A DNA stretch of 64,000 nucleotides from Neopestalotiopsis rosae (taxonomy: Eukaryota; Ascomycota; Sordariomycetes; Amphisphaeriales; Sporocadaceae). The stretch covers positions 992,001 to 1,056,000 of the forward strand of contig JALGAS010000006.1 in NCBI GenBank assembly GCA_023078685.1, read 5' to 3'. This document shows positions 46,477 to 56,925 of this stretch, piece after piece (the stretch's first letter is position 1; each line of letters starts with the position of its first letter). The notes beneath the pieces are model-generated. The model had not been told where the DNA came from and searched no databases. It saw only the letters and a list, made by a program, of their open reading frames with translations. The translations under genes were made by a program, and so were the position numbers.

Positions 46477-47911
46477 ATGGCGACAACAAATGCATTCGGG
46501 GAGCTGGGCCTCTCCATTATTGGCGTAGCATCTCAATATCCTCCCCATTCGCTCAAGCCGGACCAAGTTCAGCATTTAGCACAAAGATTCTACCCGGACA
46601 GTCCAGCGTAAGTAATCTATTCTGATCTAGTTACCCTAGCATGGTCACTTACCACTATGTTATCGCAGTATGCAAAAAGTCCTGTCCATCAATCGCTTTA
46701 CAGGCATCGAGACCCGAGCCTCCATCGGCACATCAGACCACCCCCTCGTAAACGGCAAGGAAGCCCCCTCGATAGCCGAGCTACATCGCACATTCATGAC
46801 CGATGGCGTACCATTGGCTGTAGCAGCTTCGCGAAAAGCCATTGCGGAAGCCGGCATTGAATTGTCGGACATCACCCACGTGGTCGCAACAACATGCACA
46901 GACAGCGCAAACCCAGGCTTTGATCATTACGTCCTCAAGGAGCTCGGTGTTACACACCAGGTGGAAAAGGTCTTGCTCCACGGCGTTGGATGTTCTGGAG
47001 GTCTGGCTACGTTGCGAACAGCTGCCAATCTTGCGCTCGGTCACACGGCGAGGCGGAAACCTGCCAGAATACTATGCGTTGCGCTCGAAGTCAGCACTAC
47101 CCTGGTACGAAGTGAGCTCGACAGCATCAACGAGACCCAAGAAACCAAGATTGGCATTACATTGTTCTCGGATTGTGGAAGCGCTGTTATTCTAAGTAAC
47201 GGTATTGGTTCAAGGACTGCGGATCCCGTATACGAGCTCCTGGGCTGGGAACACCAGGTTATCCCCGACACCGACCACGATCTCGGTTTCGACGTGGATC
47301 CCGTGGGGTGGAAGGTGGTTCTGTCGCCAAGAGTGCCCAAATTGACTGTACAGGCTCTGCAGCCAGCCTTCCAGGAGCTCATGCGCGACGTTCCCGACAT
47401 GGGGCCAATGTATCGAGAGGCCGCGGATTTCGACTGGGCCATGCACCCAGGAGGTGCAACGATCCTCACGGGCGCCGAAAATGCCATGTCCATTACGCCG
47501 GAACACATGCGCGCCAGCTACATGACCTATATGCACCACGGAAATTCGAGCTCGGCCACAATTTTCTCCGTCATGGACAAGCTGCGGTCAAAGGACATGG
47601 ACGAAATGGCCCCGGGTGGAAGAGCCAAAGACTTTGTGGTTGGTTGTGCTTTTGGGCCCGGAATTACGGTCGAAATGTGCATGCTCAAGCGCAATTTCGG
47701 CATCAGGAGGCCACACGATATCCAGACGCCTCCCGACACCGACAGCGAGGCCAGTGCGAGCGACGTCGACGCTGCTTCGGAATGGGCGAGTGAAGACCCC
47801 AAGGAATCAGTGCCTGACACGCCGGAACCGGAAATGATGGAGCCAGTCGCTTCTCCCTCACGTGACGCAGACTTTATCAATGAAGCATTGGATGGACTTG
47901 AACTCGATTGA
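46477..47911 (+). CDS. Type III polyketide synthase (chalcone-synthase-like)
   Basis: Exons 46477-46607 and 46669-47911, 457 aa; the 61-nt intron (GTAAGT..CGCAG) splits an Ala codon. The thiolase-fold catalytic triad is intact: Cys152 in GVGCSGG, His303 in AMHPGG and Asn336 in HGNSSSAT. The typical CHS-like ends GFDHYVL and FGPGITVEM are present. After the catalytic core a long acidic, Ser/Asp/Glu-rich tail (about residues 395-457) follows, common in fungal homologues. It condenses malonyl-CoA on an acyl-CoA starter to give alkylresorcinols, alkylpyrones or related polyketides. It faces the P450 gene across a 205-bp gap, suggesting that the product is oxidised. Product unknown. Confidence 0.93.
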
Positions 47912-48116
47912 TCATGTTAGATTAGACATATAACGATTCTGAACTTCGTTTTCTAGACTCCTGAGAGACTTGAAAGTATTCTTAGCATGGCGCAGGGCGC
48001 AAGTAAGTTGAACACACAAACAATGAATAAATGATAATTCCTAAAATACAGAAGTATTCGGCCAATGCACCCGAGGATCGAAATGAGAATTCGTTGAAAG
48101 ACAAGTTGCATCACGA

Positions 48117-50101
48117 TTATTTTGAGCTTGTTGGCTCTACAACCTTCCAGACCACATTTTCCCAGCCTTTTCTTCTCCTCACACTTGATCTCAAGTCAGA
48201 GCCCTCGACCGGCCTGCCGAGTGTGTTCGCGGGCAATGGCATCGTGCGTTCCGGTACCTCTAGAGTTTCTCCCTCTGGTGTGGTTATATCAAATCCGAGC
48301 AGGAAGGCAATCATTGTTCCCCAATTTTCGGCATTTGCAAAGTCCTTCCCAGGGCAGAGATGCTTGCCGCCTCCAAATGGCGTATATGCCCCTCTTGGTA
48401 CAGGTGCACCAGCGTGAAACTCTCGCTCGTCTGCAGGACCGGACCGTAGGAATCGTTCCGCATGAAATTCGGCGACATTCGCGCCCCAGTGTGCCGCATC
48501 CTGGTGATTTACGAGCATCGACATTAATAGAGGAGTGTCCTTCTTCAGCAAATACGTCTTGCCTGGGTCTGCCGCCGAGGTCAGCAGCGTGTCGGACTTG
48601 ACCCAACGGTGGAGGCTGCCGACGCCAATGATGCGCTGGGTCTCGCGGTATGCAGCCATGAAAAGCGGAGCTCGGTCCTCGAGTCCGCGAATGTCGAGAC
48701 ACATCTCCTGTTTCCCGTTGGCCAGCTTCGGTCCCGGCACGGCGAGCGGCTTGAGCTCCTTGCGCAGCTTGGCGATGAGGGCCGGCTGTGAGAAGATGTA
48801 CATGGTGAACCAGTAAGCGGTCGGGATAGTGTTGGCCAGGGCGCCCTGCAGAATGGCAATCATCATGGCAGCCTTATCTTGAGCGTCGCAACCGTGCTCA
48901 TCCTGTAGAATGATGGCTGCCTTTGTAAGTTCGCTGACGTCGGGCCGTAGTGGTGCGGCAGATGCAAAGTCTACGATCAGGCGTTAGAGATTGTCTCACC
49001 AAATTAGATGGCTAGGGAAATTGTACTCTGAAGATGGTCAGCCTTATAGTCTCTTTTACGATAACGGGTTTGATGGAGACATACTACATCCTGTCAAAGC
49101 TTTGTGCATATCTGCGCGCGCTTCGTATGCGGAAGAGCTCGTAAGCCAAGGTGCTGGGCCAAGTAAAAAGTGATGCATGCATCCTTCCCATTGCCTACAG
49201 ACTCGTCAACGGCCAATACAGCAAAATTGTCTTCCAGGGTTACTATTTTTACCAGAATTTAGCCATCAGACTCCTGTCCTTGCTGAAAGGGTTGTCTTTG
49301 CCGAGCAATGCCGTGATCGTCGACGTTGTGAGCATCTGCCTCATCCATATACTCTGTGATAGTAATGTGAGCATCCATGACTGATGGAAGAAATGGAGTT
49401 TGTATTGATGATCACAATACATAAAAAATGTTTTGTACATCCTGTCAAGACAACATAATAGAAATAACGAGTCAGGCTTACAGTGTCTTCGACTTCCATG
49501 TTCAATGGTAGGTAGTTGATCTGGCGAAAGATGTCTCCCAGTGCCACGACGTTCATCTTGAACAGATCTGTACCCGTCATGGACGAGTAAAATAACTTGA
49601 CCCAGCGTGGCCAAAAGTCCTCGCTACTCACGATGGCCATTCCCTTGGCCGACATGGGAGTCGTGTACTGAATCATTTTGAGCAGGTGCGGGTCGAAACT
49701 CAGGCTGCGAGCGCGGAAGGCGGCGCTGATGAGCGACGGCTCGTTGATGACATACATCTTGCCGCCAAGCAAGGGCACCTGAAGCGTACAGGCCGGCATA
49801 CGACTTTCGTCACTAGACGTGGTATTTCTCGTGAGTTATTCTGGTCTTCAACGGTTTTGCCACGATCTGTGAAAGGAGTGGGTCCTTACTATAGCTTCTT
49901 CCAGTAGCCGTGAGAGTCGAACAACATGCCCAGGGTATGTCCGATCACAGGGATCCTGGCCTTGAGGACTGGAGGTTCTTGCTGATCGGTACGAAGAACG
50001 AAAAGACGCCAGAAGAGGACGATGAGTACGCCGCCTAACAACAGGGATACGGCGAAGCCATCACCGCGGAGCAAGGCGCCTAGCACGTCACTCGAGGCCA
50101 T
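48117..50101 (-). CDS. Cytochrome P450 (CYP7/8-like fungal class), five exons
   Basis: Exons 50101-49890, 49812-49482, 49353-49253, 49194-49085 and 48970-48117 give 535 aa. Introns are 77, 128, 58 and 114 nt, all GT-AG, with frame restored at each join (e.g. TGG at the KFW junction). An N-terminal TM anchor spans about residues 18-36. The I-helix block is ALANTIPTAYWF, the K-helix ETQR and the heme loop YTPFGGGKHLCPG with thiolate Cys457. The FGGGKHLCPG form and the ANTIPTAYW I-helix are typical of fungal P450s distantly like sterol 7-hydroxylases/prostacyclin synthases. Probably acts with the adjacent convergent type III PKS; this is inference from position. Confidence 0.86.
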
Positions 50102-51528
50102 GGCGGTGCGGGTGACTAGCACTTCTTGCAAGATGAATTGTGCTATGCCGAAGTCTTGTGTAGCAGGATGAGCAGCTTGAATGAAAAATCCACTACAAAC
50201 TCCCAGGTAGGTAGCTGGTAGGTACGTAGGCAGATGAATATGGGAGTGCCGATTTTGTGACCTATTCGCAGGAAGGTTCCACCAGATGGGTCCCCTTCCT
50301 TTAATACCACTAGGTCCCGAGCTGTCGGTTAGTGCAGAATATTGGAAATCCGGAAATCTGGAAATCTGTGCCACTCTGTAAGCGTTCAGCCTGCTGCTGG
50401 AAATCGACCCAGCATCATGGATATCACCAGCATAACGTACCGGGAACTGGCCTATCAGGTCGAGTTGGAGCCCTGGAGCCCTGGAGCCCTGGAGGCGCAA
50501 GTGCGAATGTTTGCCAAATCTGATGCGATGCAGCTGTTGGTTTGTCTTGCACTAAAACATTGGCTGCCTTGTACTACAGATAGCACAGGGTCCCGAGGCG
50601 TTGGTAGCGAATCAGAGCACCGGAATCGTGAATCCTTCAGCCAGGTTTGGTATTCAGCTGTGCGCGTCCTTCATGGTGGTGTAGCAGTTGTTGGTGATAA
50701 AGGAACCTTGGAACCACATTTGTTTACCATCCTTCCAAGAGAACTTTTTTCAATCCCCCCAAACCTGATGTCGACTAAAGTGGAAAAAGCAACCAGCTCT
50801 TCGGGCTTAAGTCGTGGTATTCCCTGGCGCACTGCATTGTAAGCATAATGGTGGCGCTCAATGTTTGTTCTATTAATTATCATGTGAATACATCGAAATC
50901 GACAAAATGTTGTTGCCAATGGCCTGATCATATTCTATGATCATATAATCACAGTCAATCCATGTAGGGACGAAAGGTCGGCCTCGAGGTACCTTATTCG
51001 TCAGTTGGCACGGGTAGATCTTTGGGTGTTCGGGCCGCTACAAGCTAAACTAGCTGCCCTCCGTGTCCCCTCCATTAAGCTGTGCCAGGAACCAGCATAA
51101 TAGGTGTCAGGTGCACAAGCGAGCTGGCGGCAAGATCCTTGAGTGATGGCGAAAGCCCATGATCTCCTCTTTGCCTCAGCAATTCATAGTTGGTAGTAGA
51201 GGAGGCGAAATCTCAACAGATTCGACGAAGGGAAACTCGAGCCATTTATCAAAAGTTGATCCTCTTGGCATAATGAATCCCGGGTGTCCAGCACCATGTC
51301 CCCTATTGTCCCCACGCTCGCTCTCGCTTTCTTCCCTTTCGGGTGACTTTGTAGTTGATTTTTTCAAAGCCTTAATCCACGGCCACGTGTTTGCTCATCA
51401 CTTGCTTGTTTATCCTTCTTCCATGACTGCTAGTTTTATTCAAGTACTAGCTTGTCCCGTTCTAGTGCAAACTTCTCTTTCCTCGGCGGCCGTCTTTCGT
51501 CGCTCGTGAGGCTTGGCCGCTCCCAAGA
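50102..51528. other. Intergenic region with short tandem repeats
   Basis: About 1.4 kb. Upstream of the P450 lie a threefold GGAAATC[CT] repeat (50344-50368) and a threefold TGGAGCCC array (50466-50489, plus a partial fourth copy to 50494), and AGGTAGGT-type runs near 50205. A near-perfect hairpin TGATCATA-TTC-TATGATCA lies at 50925-50943. No gene is supportable; frames here overlap the repeats. Confidence 0.5.
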
Positions 51529-52409
51529 ATGCAAATTGGACAGGCGATTGGCACCGCTTGTGCAACGTTTGCCATCACCAATATTGACGATGCATTCGTT
51601 CTGGTTACCTTCTTTGCCGAGTCAGCATCCAGCAATGTCCTGACGCCACTCAGAATCACGATTGGCCAATTCGTCGGATTTACCGTCATTGTTGTGATCA
51701 GCATGATTGGCTTTGGCGTCTCCCTAGCCTTACCATCAGAGCCCATTGGCTTCTTGGGCCTGTTGCCGGTTATCCTGGGTGTCTGGAAGTTGTTGGAGCT
51801 CGTCATTCCCGGCGCCGAAGACAGCGACGACAATGCCAATGTTGCTGGCATGAAGGGTGTTCTGACCGTTGCCTCTGTCACCTTGATGAACGGAGGGGAC
51901 AATATCGGCGTCTACACCCGTTGTTTTCGCAGGTTCGTGGGGCCGAAATCGCTGTATATATCATTGTATACTACATTTTGCTCGGCCTCTGGCTCTTGGC
52001 CGCCTGGTTGGTTATGCAGCAAAAGCACGTTCTACGTATCGTTGAAAAATATGTGCACTATGTCATCCCCTTCCTGTACATGGGGCTTGGGGCGTACATC
52101 ATCGCCAAATCGGACTGCTATCCATGGTCTGTCGAACAGATTGATGCTCAGCGACCTTCTCATCCGGGACGTGTCATCATGGCCGTGACTACCGCGGTGC
52201 TGCTTTTGACGGCTATTGGGACACTTTTGTGGTACCGATGGGGTCATAAAGCGACTCCGGCTGACGCTCAAGCGGATAACAGCAGGCCAGCACAAGCGAA
52301 TGACGACGGCGAAGAGATGAGAGTAATACAATCCAATAGAACTACCGGAAATGCGACAGTTTCTTCAGCTGCAGGTCAAAACCGTACGGCCGAAGCGATC
52401 CGACATTGA
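51529..52409 (+). CDS. CadD-type cadmium/cation resistance transporter, frameshifted
   Basis: ATG 51529 starts MQIGQAIGTACATFAITNIDDAFVLVTFFAE, the first helix block of the Cad (PF03596-type) family with its conserved NIDD. The frame runs through SVTLMNGGDNIGVYT, then is lost. The family sequence continues in the next frame from about 51921 (FSQVRGAEIAVYIIVYY, then FLYMGLGAYIIAKSDCYPW) to the stop at 52409. One missing base in the CCC run at 51917-51919 would account for this; there is no room for an intron. Six or so TM helices in total. The hydrophilic tail after residue 230 is variable. As written, the gene encodes a truncated protein. Either a pseudogene or an assembly error. Role: membrane export of cadmium or similar cations, inferred from family. 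Confidence 0.72.
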
Positions 52410-52860
52410 AACCGCACATAATGGTGCAGGCATATAGGAATCGTATCTGAATGATGGGTTGAATCCCACCGCGTATATTTATGATGTAAATGCGCGAGAC
52501 AAATTACAAAATCTTCCAACAAAACCTTGGAGAATCTCATTCATGGTGAGCTATGGTCTTCCACTGTTCTATTTGAATCTATGTCCACGGAAACTGGACA
52601 TAAAAGAAAAGACCAACAGCAACTAAATTCAAGCAATATTTTGACTTACTCAGTACGAATGACGTGTCAAGCACAAATGACCCTCAAACTGCGCGTTCTC
52701 ATCCAATCAATGGTTCCGGTCAATTATTCTTGTGGAGATCCATTGAACAGTTGGTCTTGGCCCATAATCATCACCGCCTTTCCCATTCCCAGGACATTTC
52801 AGTGACTGCCTGGTGAGGGACTAACCTGATGCCAATACATGATGGAATCATAAGACTGAC
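52410..52860. other. Intergenic region
   Basis: 450 bp between two plus-strand genes; 3' flank and promoter. No gene seen. Confidence 0.4.
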
Positions 52861-54402
52861 ATGGTAAGCATTCCAACCGTGATGTTCTGCGGAATTTGCT
52901 AATCTCGTAAAAAGTCTCGAAGATACAACCCTCAACAGCTTCGTCGGCTCGTGTGGCCAAGACGTACTCCCTCCAGAATTGTCCCTCCAGCGTATCGTTC
53001 CAATGGCCCTCGCAATGATGACACCATCAGCTGGAGAGTCTCGATGCTCAAACTCCTGGAGGGCAGTGCAACGGCTTTTGGCTCGGTTGTAGTGCTCGGG
53101 TTAGCCGGCTATGTGTACCACGTGTACTACAAGTCCCTGGTCCTAAGCAAGATGAGTAGCGCTTTCGCGTCCGGTTATTCGACCCTCGAGTTGGCAGCCC
53201 TTGGGCGGCACAGCGTCGACTCGGATGAGGAAGAGGATGCGCACTGGGTTCCTCGGCCGGAGCAGGCTACCATTGACCAAATTGTGGATGGCACTCTGCA
53301 AGGACAGTACTATCTTGTGACCGGAGAAAAGGGTACCGGCAAAACCTCGATGCTGCTGAGGGCAATGAAGAGAGCGGACGGAGAGGGAGCTGTTTTGTTC
53401 GAAGGGCACGGCGACCTCGAAATCTTTCGGCTCCGGCTGGGTAAGGCCCTGAATTATGAGTTTCACGAAGATTATATTGGAGGCCTATTCAGTTTCAAGG
53501 GCCCCAGAGACACGACACCGCTGTTGGACATTGAGCGCGCTTTCAACAAGATGGAAAAGTTGGCCCTGGCGCGGCGCGAAGCATTGGGCAAACCGCTGGT
53601 TCTAATCATCAATGGTGTCCACTTGATCCCAGACAATGACGATGGCCGCAATCTGTTGGACCTGTTACAGCAGCGTGCTGAACTCTGGGCCGCGAGCCAT
53701 CTTGTTACCGTCGTCCTAAATAGTGACGAGTATTGGGTGACTGAACGACTCATGAGCCTGGCTACGCGCATGCAGGTCTTTCCGGTGCACGATATACCCA
53801 GGGACCTGGCCATCAACTCTCTGAGAAAGTTTCGAGCCAAAGAGTTTGGCGAGAAGGTTCCCTCAGATGTGTTGAATCAAGTCTACAACAAGATCGGCGG
53901 CCGCCTCCGATTTCTCGTCCAGGTTGGCAAATCGCCCGATATGTTACGAGCGTGCGACTCCATCTACGACAAGGAGAAGCGATGGTTCTTGAGTCAGTGC
54001 TGGATCCTCGGCGACACCATGGACGATGACGCCGAAGACCACCAAGAGGCTTGCGCGGCAGCCATGTTACTGGCCAAGGCGCTGGTCGACAAGGAAGACA
54101 TGATGAGGGAAAGGGGCGATGCGGAAGCTCATCTGCCCGAGATCCCCCTACACGAAGCCCGACAAATTATGACGCGGGCTGAATTTATCCAGCATCATGA
54201 TCATAGAAATATTGTTACCATAGATAACAGGTCCATGGTCAAGGCCGACTCTGTGGCGATGCAAAATGTGTTTCGTGAAGTTTGTCGTCAAGAGGGCTTC
54301 GAGAAGCATCTACAGGCTACACTGGATAGATTGGATGAACTGGAAAGTCTGCGCCGCACAAGGGAGATAGTGTTCAAGTCAAGCGACTCCAGTGATGACT
54401 GA
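52861..54402 (+). CDS. P-loop AAA-type ATPase with N-terminal TM, probably mitochondrial
   Basis: The most likely start is an ATG at 52861-52863 that forms a one-codon exon before a 51-nt intron (GTAAGC..CTAAT..AAAAG, 52864-52914). Exon 2 is 52915-54402, giving 496 aa; an internal ATG at 53044 is the alternative. The N-terminus is rich in Arg (SRRYNPQQLRRLVWPRR) and amphipathic, like a mitochondrial presequence, followed by a TM segment at about residues 53-72. The Orc1/STAND-like AAA domain has Walker A GEKGTGKT (138-145). The Walker B strand reads PLVLIINGVHLI, with Asn where Asp is usual, followed by a conserved DDGRNLLDLLQQRAELW block. Family members are fungal-specific and uncharacterised. 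Membrane location is inferred. Confidence 0.75.
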
Positions 54403-54842
54403 TTCACGGCTCGAGAATTAAACAACGTCAATTCTTTTTACTCGTTTTTTTATTCATCATCGATTTGAGAAACGTATTACTGGCGTGGTATCCCTGAATT
54501 ATTCGTGACGGAATCAGAATCCGTTGGAGTCAGTCACCATGTATGTAGTTGTGTAGAAAAGCTACAGGCCAGTCATCATGCTACACGGCCTCGTAGTAAT
54601 ACGTATTTGGGGCTGTGGTACTGCACCCGTCCTGCCACACGCTATGCGACGGGGACTGTGTTGTTATTTGAACCAATAAAAGTATTTCGGAGAATGCTGC
54701 AGAAGGCAATGGGTGATCCCCGCATCCAACGACGACAAGTTTTGCGAGCCTTGTGACGGATGGAGGATGGAAATTTTGGAATCATCATGGTCTGAACGAC
54801 ATTGCCTAAACAACGTACTCAAAATCTCACCAGCCATGTATC
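54403..54842. other. Intergenic region
   Basis: 440 bp between two plus-strand genes. Nothing recognised. Confidence 0.4.
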
Positions 54843-56304
54843 ATGGTTTCGAATCAAGCAGGCAGTTCAGTCAAGTCGACTCGTTCTCCCGACAACTCCA
54901 ACCGTACGAGTGACCAGACACCTAATGCACAAGAAGAGACTACACAAGGGCAAGATTCGTCGTCCCCGATCCCCACGCTATCGGCTCAAGGATTCGTCTC
55001 ATATCTTTACAAGATATGGAATTACACATTGCTCATAAAGGTTCTTTTGCTGGCTCAGGTCTCGGCATTGGCTGCTAGTTGCCGACGATGCCACTTCACG
55101 ATTAATAGCACAGTTGCTGTCGTCACCATCGTCACATTTCCCTTGGTAATATTGGGCACCTGGGCAGCATGGGAAGCTCTGCAGTTATCTCGATGGAACA
55201 GACGCAAGGATGAACTAGCATGGTGCGAGGATGTAAGTCCCTTCCACTACTTCGTCCGATTCGCTGAAGCTTATCGTCATACAAGCATGACTGGAAATAC
55301 CCTGGATGCGAAGGGCTGAAAGACGAACCGCTTTCACTTCCCAGAGCCCTCTCGACTTACGGAGACATCGGGCAAAAATCTAACATAAAAGCCCAGCCAA
55401 TCTTAGTGGCCAATTACTGGCTTGCATCCCTGGAAGTTCGGTATCTGCATCTCCTATGTTTTATCGGCCTATCCGTATCATGCCTTCAAGTTGCCAGTTT
55501 CTGGACCAATCGAAATCTCATTGTGCAACTCGTTCGCCATGCTCTCAAGAGGCACGCGGAAGAGCGGGCGAAGGAGCACCAAGTCGCAGTAACCAGAGAC
55601 GAGCAGGCGCCAGAAGACGTTCCAGTGACCGAAAAGGTTATTGTACTTGAAGATACGCCAGATAATCTCGAAAGGGTTTCTCAATTGTTCGACCCAGGAA
55701 ATACTGCAGAAAGCCACAAAAAGATTACTGAAAGCCTAACAAGAGGGGAATCAGCGACATCAAATAGATCGAGCGCCGAAAGGCCAAATGCGCCCAAAAG
55801 AAAGTCGGCTGCACCAGGCGGTAGTGCTGGACAAGCCTCATCGAGAATCTATGGTGGAGGCATTCAGTCAGATGGTGTGAAAGAGGAAGCCACTACTCAG
55901 CTTCTGCCTTCAGCACGGGGCTACCTCTATGATCCTCCCTCGATTCAGGACCACACTCGCCTGTACAAAGAACCCTATCTCCGAGCCAAGAGTAAAAAGA
56001 AGGCTCCGATTCCAGAGAACCGTAGAAGATCTACAGTGTTCACAAGCGGCGCAGCCGCTGGACAGAAACTTCGCTGGACCTGCGTAAGTCTTTTCACAAG
56101 ACCTTCATTGAGCTCATGACTGATTAGAAACAGCCCAATTGTCCAGGTTCCAATAAGAGCTGGACTTATGATTTGTCTTGTCCTCTTTGCCACACCCCAT
56201 GTCAAGCTGCACCAAAACATTTTACGGCTGATTGGAAACGCCATCAGAAAGTGGTGGGCTCTACAATAGACACCGGCCTGGGCGCACGGCTGGTGATGGT
56301 GTGA
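54843..56304 (+). CDS. Membrane protein with C-terminal cysteine cluster, hypothetical
   Basis: Exons 54843-55232, 55286-56083 and 56134-56304 give 452 aa with phase-0 introns (53 and 50 nt, GTAAGT donors). A Ser/Thr/Gln-rich start is followed by two strong hydrophobic segments (about residues 63-80 and 88-112), then a third (about 177-198). The long middle is polar and basic with Lys/Ser/Pro-rich low-complexity stretches. The C-terminal exon has five close Cys plus His: CPNCPGSNKSWTYDLSCPLCHTPC, a possible zinc ribbon. Acceptor choice at exon 3 is ambiguous (56127 or 56133, both in frame, differing by two residues). I do not recognise the family. May be a fungal-specific protein; function unknown. 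Confidence 0.6.
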
Positions 56305-56925
56305 AGATTAACGTTCCAATCTCAAATGTATAAATGATACTTTCAATTGACCCAATAATTCGAAGATATGATATCTATAGAGAATTCAAAAGAAAGAAAG
56401 AAAAAACCATAAAACATGTAGAGTCACATAGAAAGATGTCAAGTAGGGGTGATGCGCCGCTTATGGCTGTTTGTCGTACCCATTTGTGTGAGGCTGTTGG
56501 CTACCTTGGCTGACGAGTACATGGTGGAAGCTTTTGCTTTCCCGTTCTTGTGCCCATATAACTCACGCATGTGTATGAACTGTTGGTCCTGCTCCCGAAG
56601 CCGCATGTATCATACTGCATACAACGCTACAGTATGTCACATTAGAGGGGACCAGGGACCCTCGCAAGACCCACGCGTGCCGTATGGGGGCGAGCAACAA
56701 CCGGCCCGCATTACACCGCAGAACCGTAATTACGTCTTGTCGCCAACTCGTTGTGGGCACTTTCAGGTTTGGCCGATGCCAGGGGCTAACAGCTTCTATG
56801 TAGGATGGTTCATGTTGATAGCAAACAATAGTCACCGGCTTCTCTCTATATAAAGTGAACACTACACAGGAAGTTTAACTTGCATCAACTTGCCTCAAAA
56901 TCAATTATATTCATTTCACGTCAAG
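56305..56925. other. Intergenic region with TATA box
   Basis: 620 bp. A TATA element CTATATAAAG at 56847-56856 is about 75 bp ahead of the MetE-like gene start. A 134-codon frame at 56449-56853 overlaps it, has no domain and is not called. Confidence 0.5.

Noticed and set aside
56449..56853. 134-codon frame with Cys-rich start
   Set aside because: Overlaps the TATA element of the next gene, has no domain and no expected codon bias.
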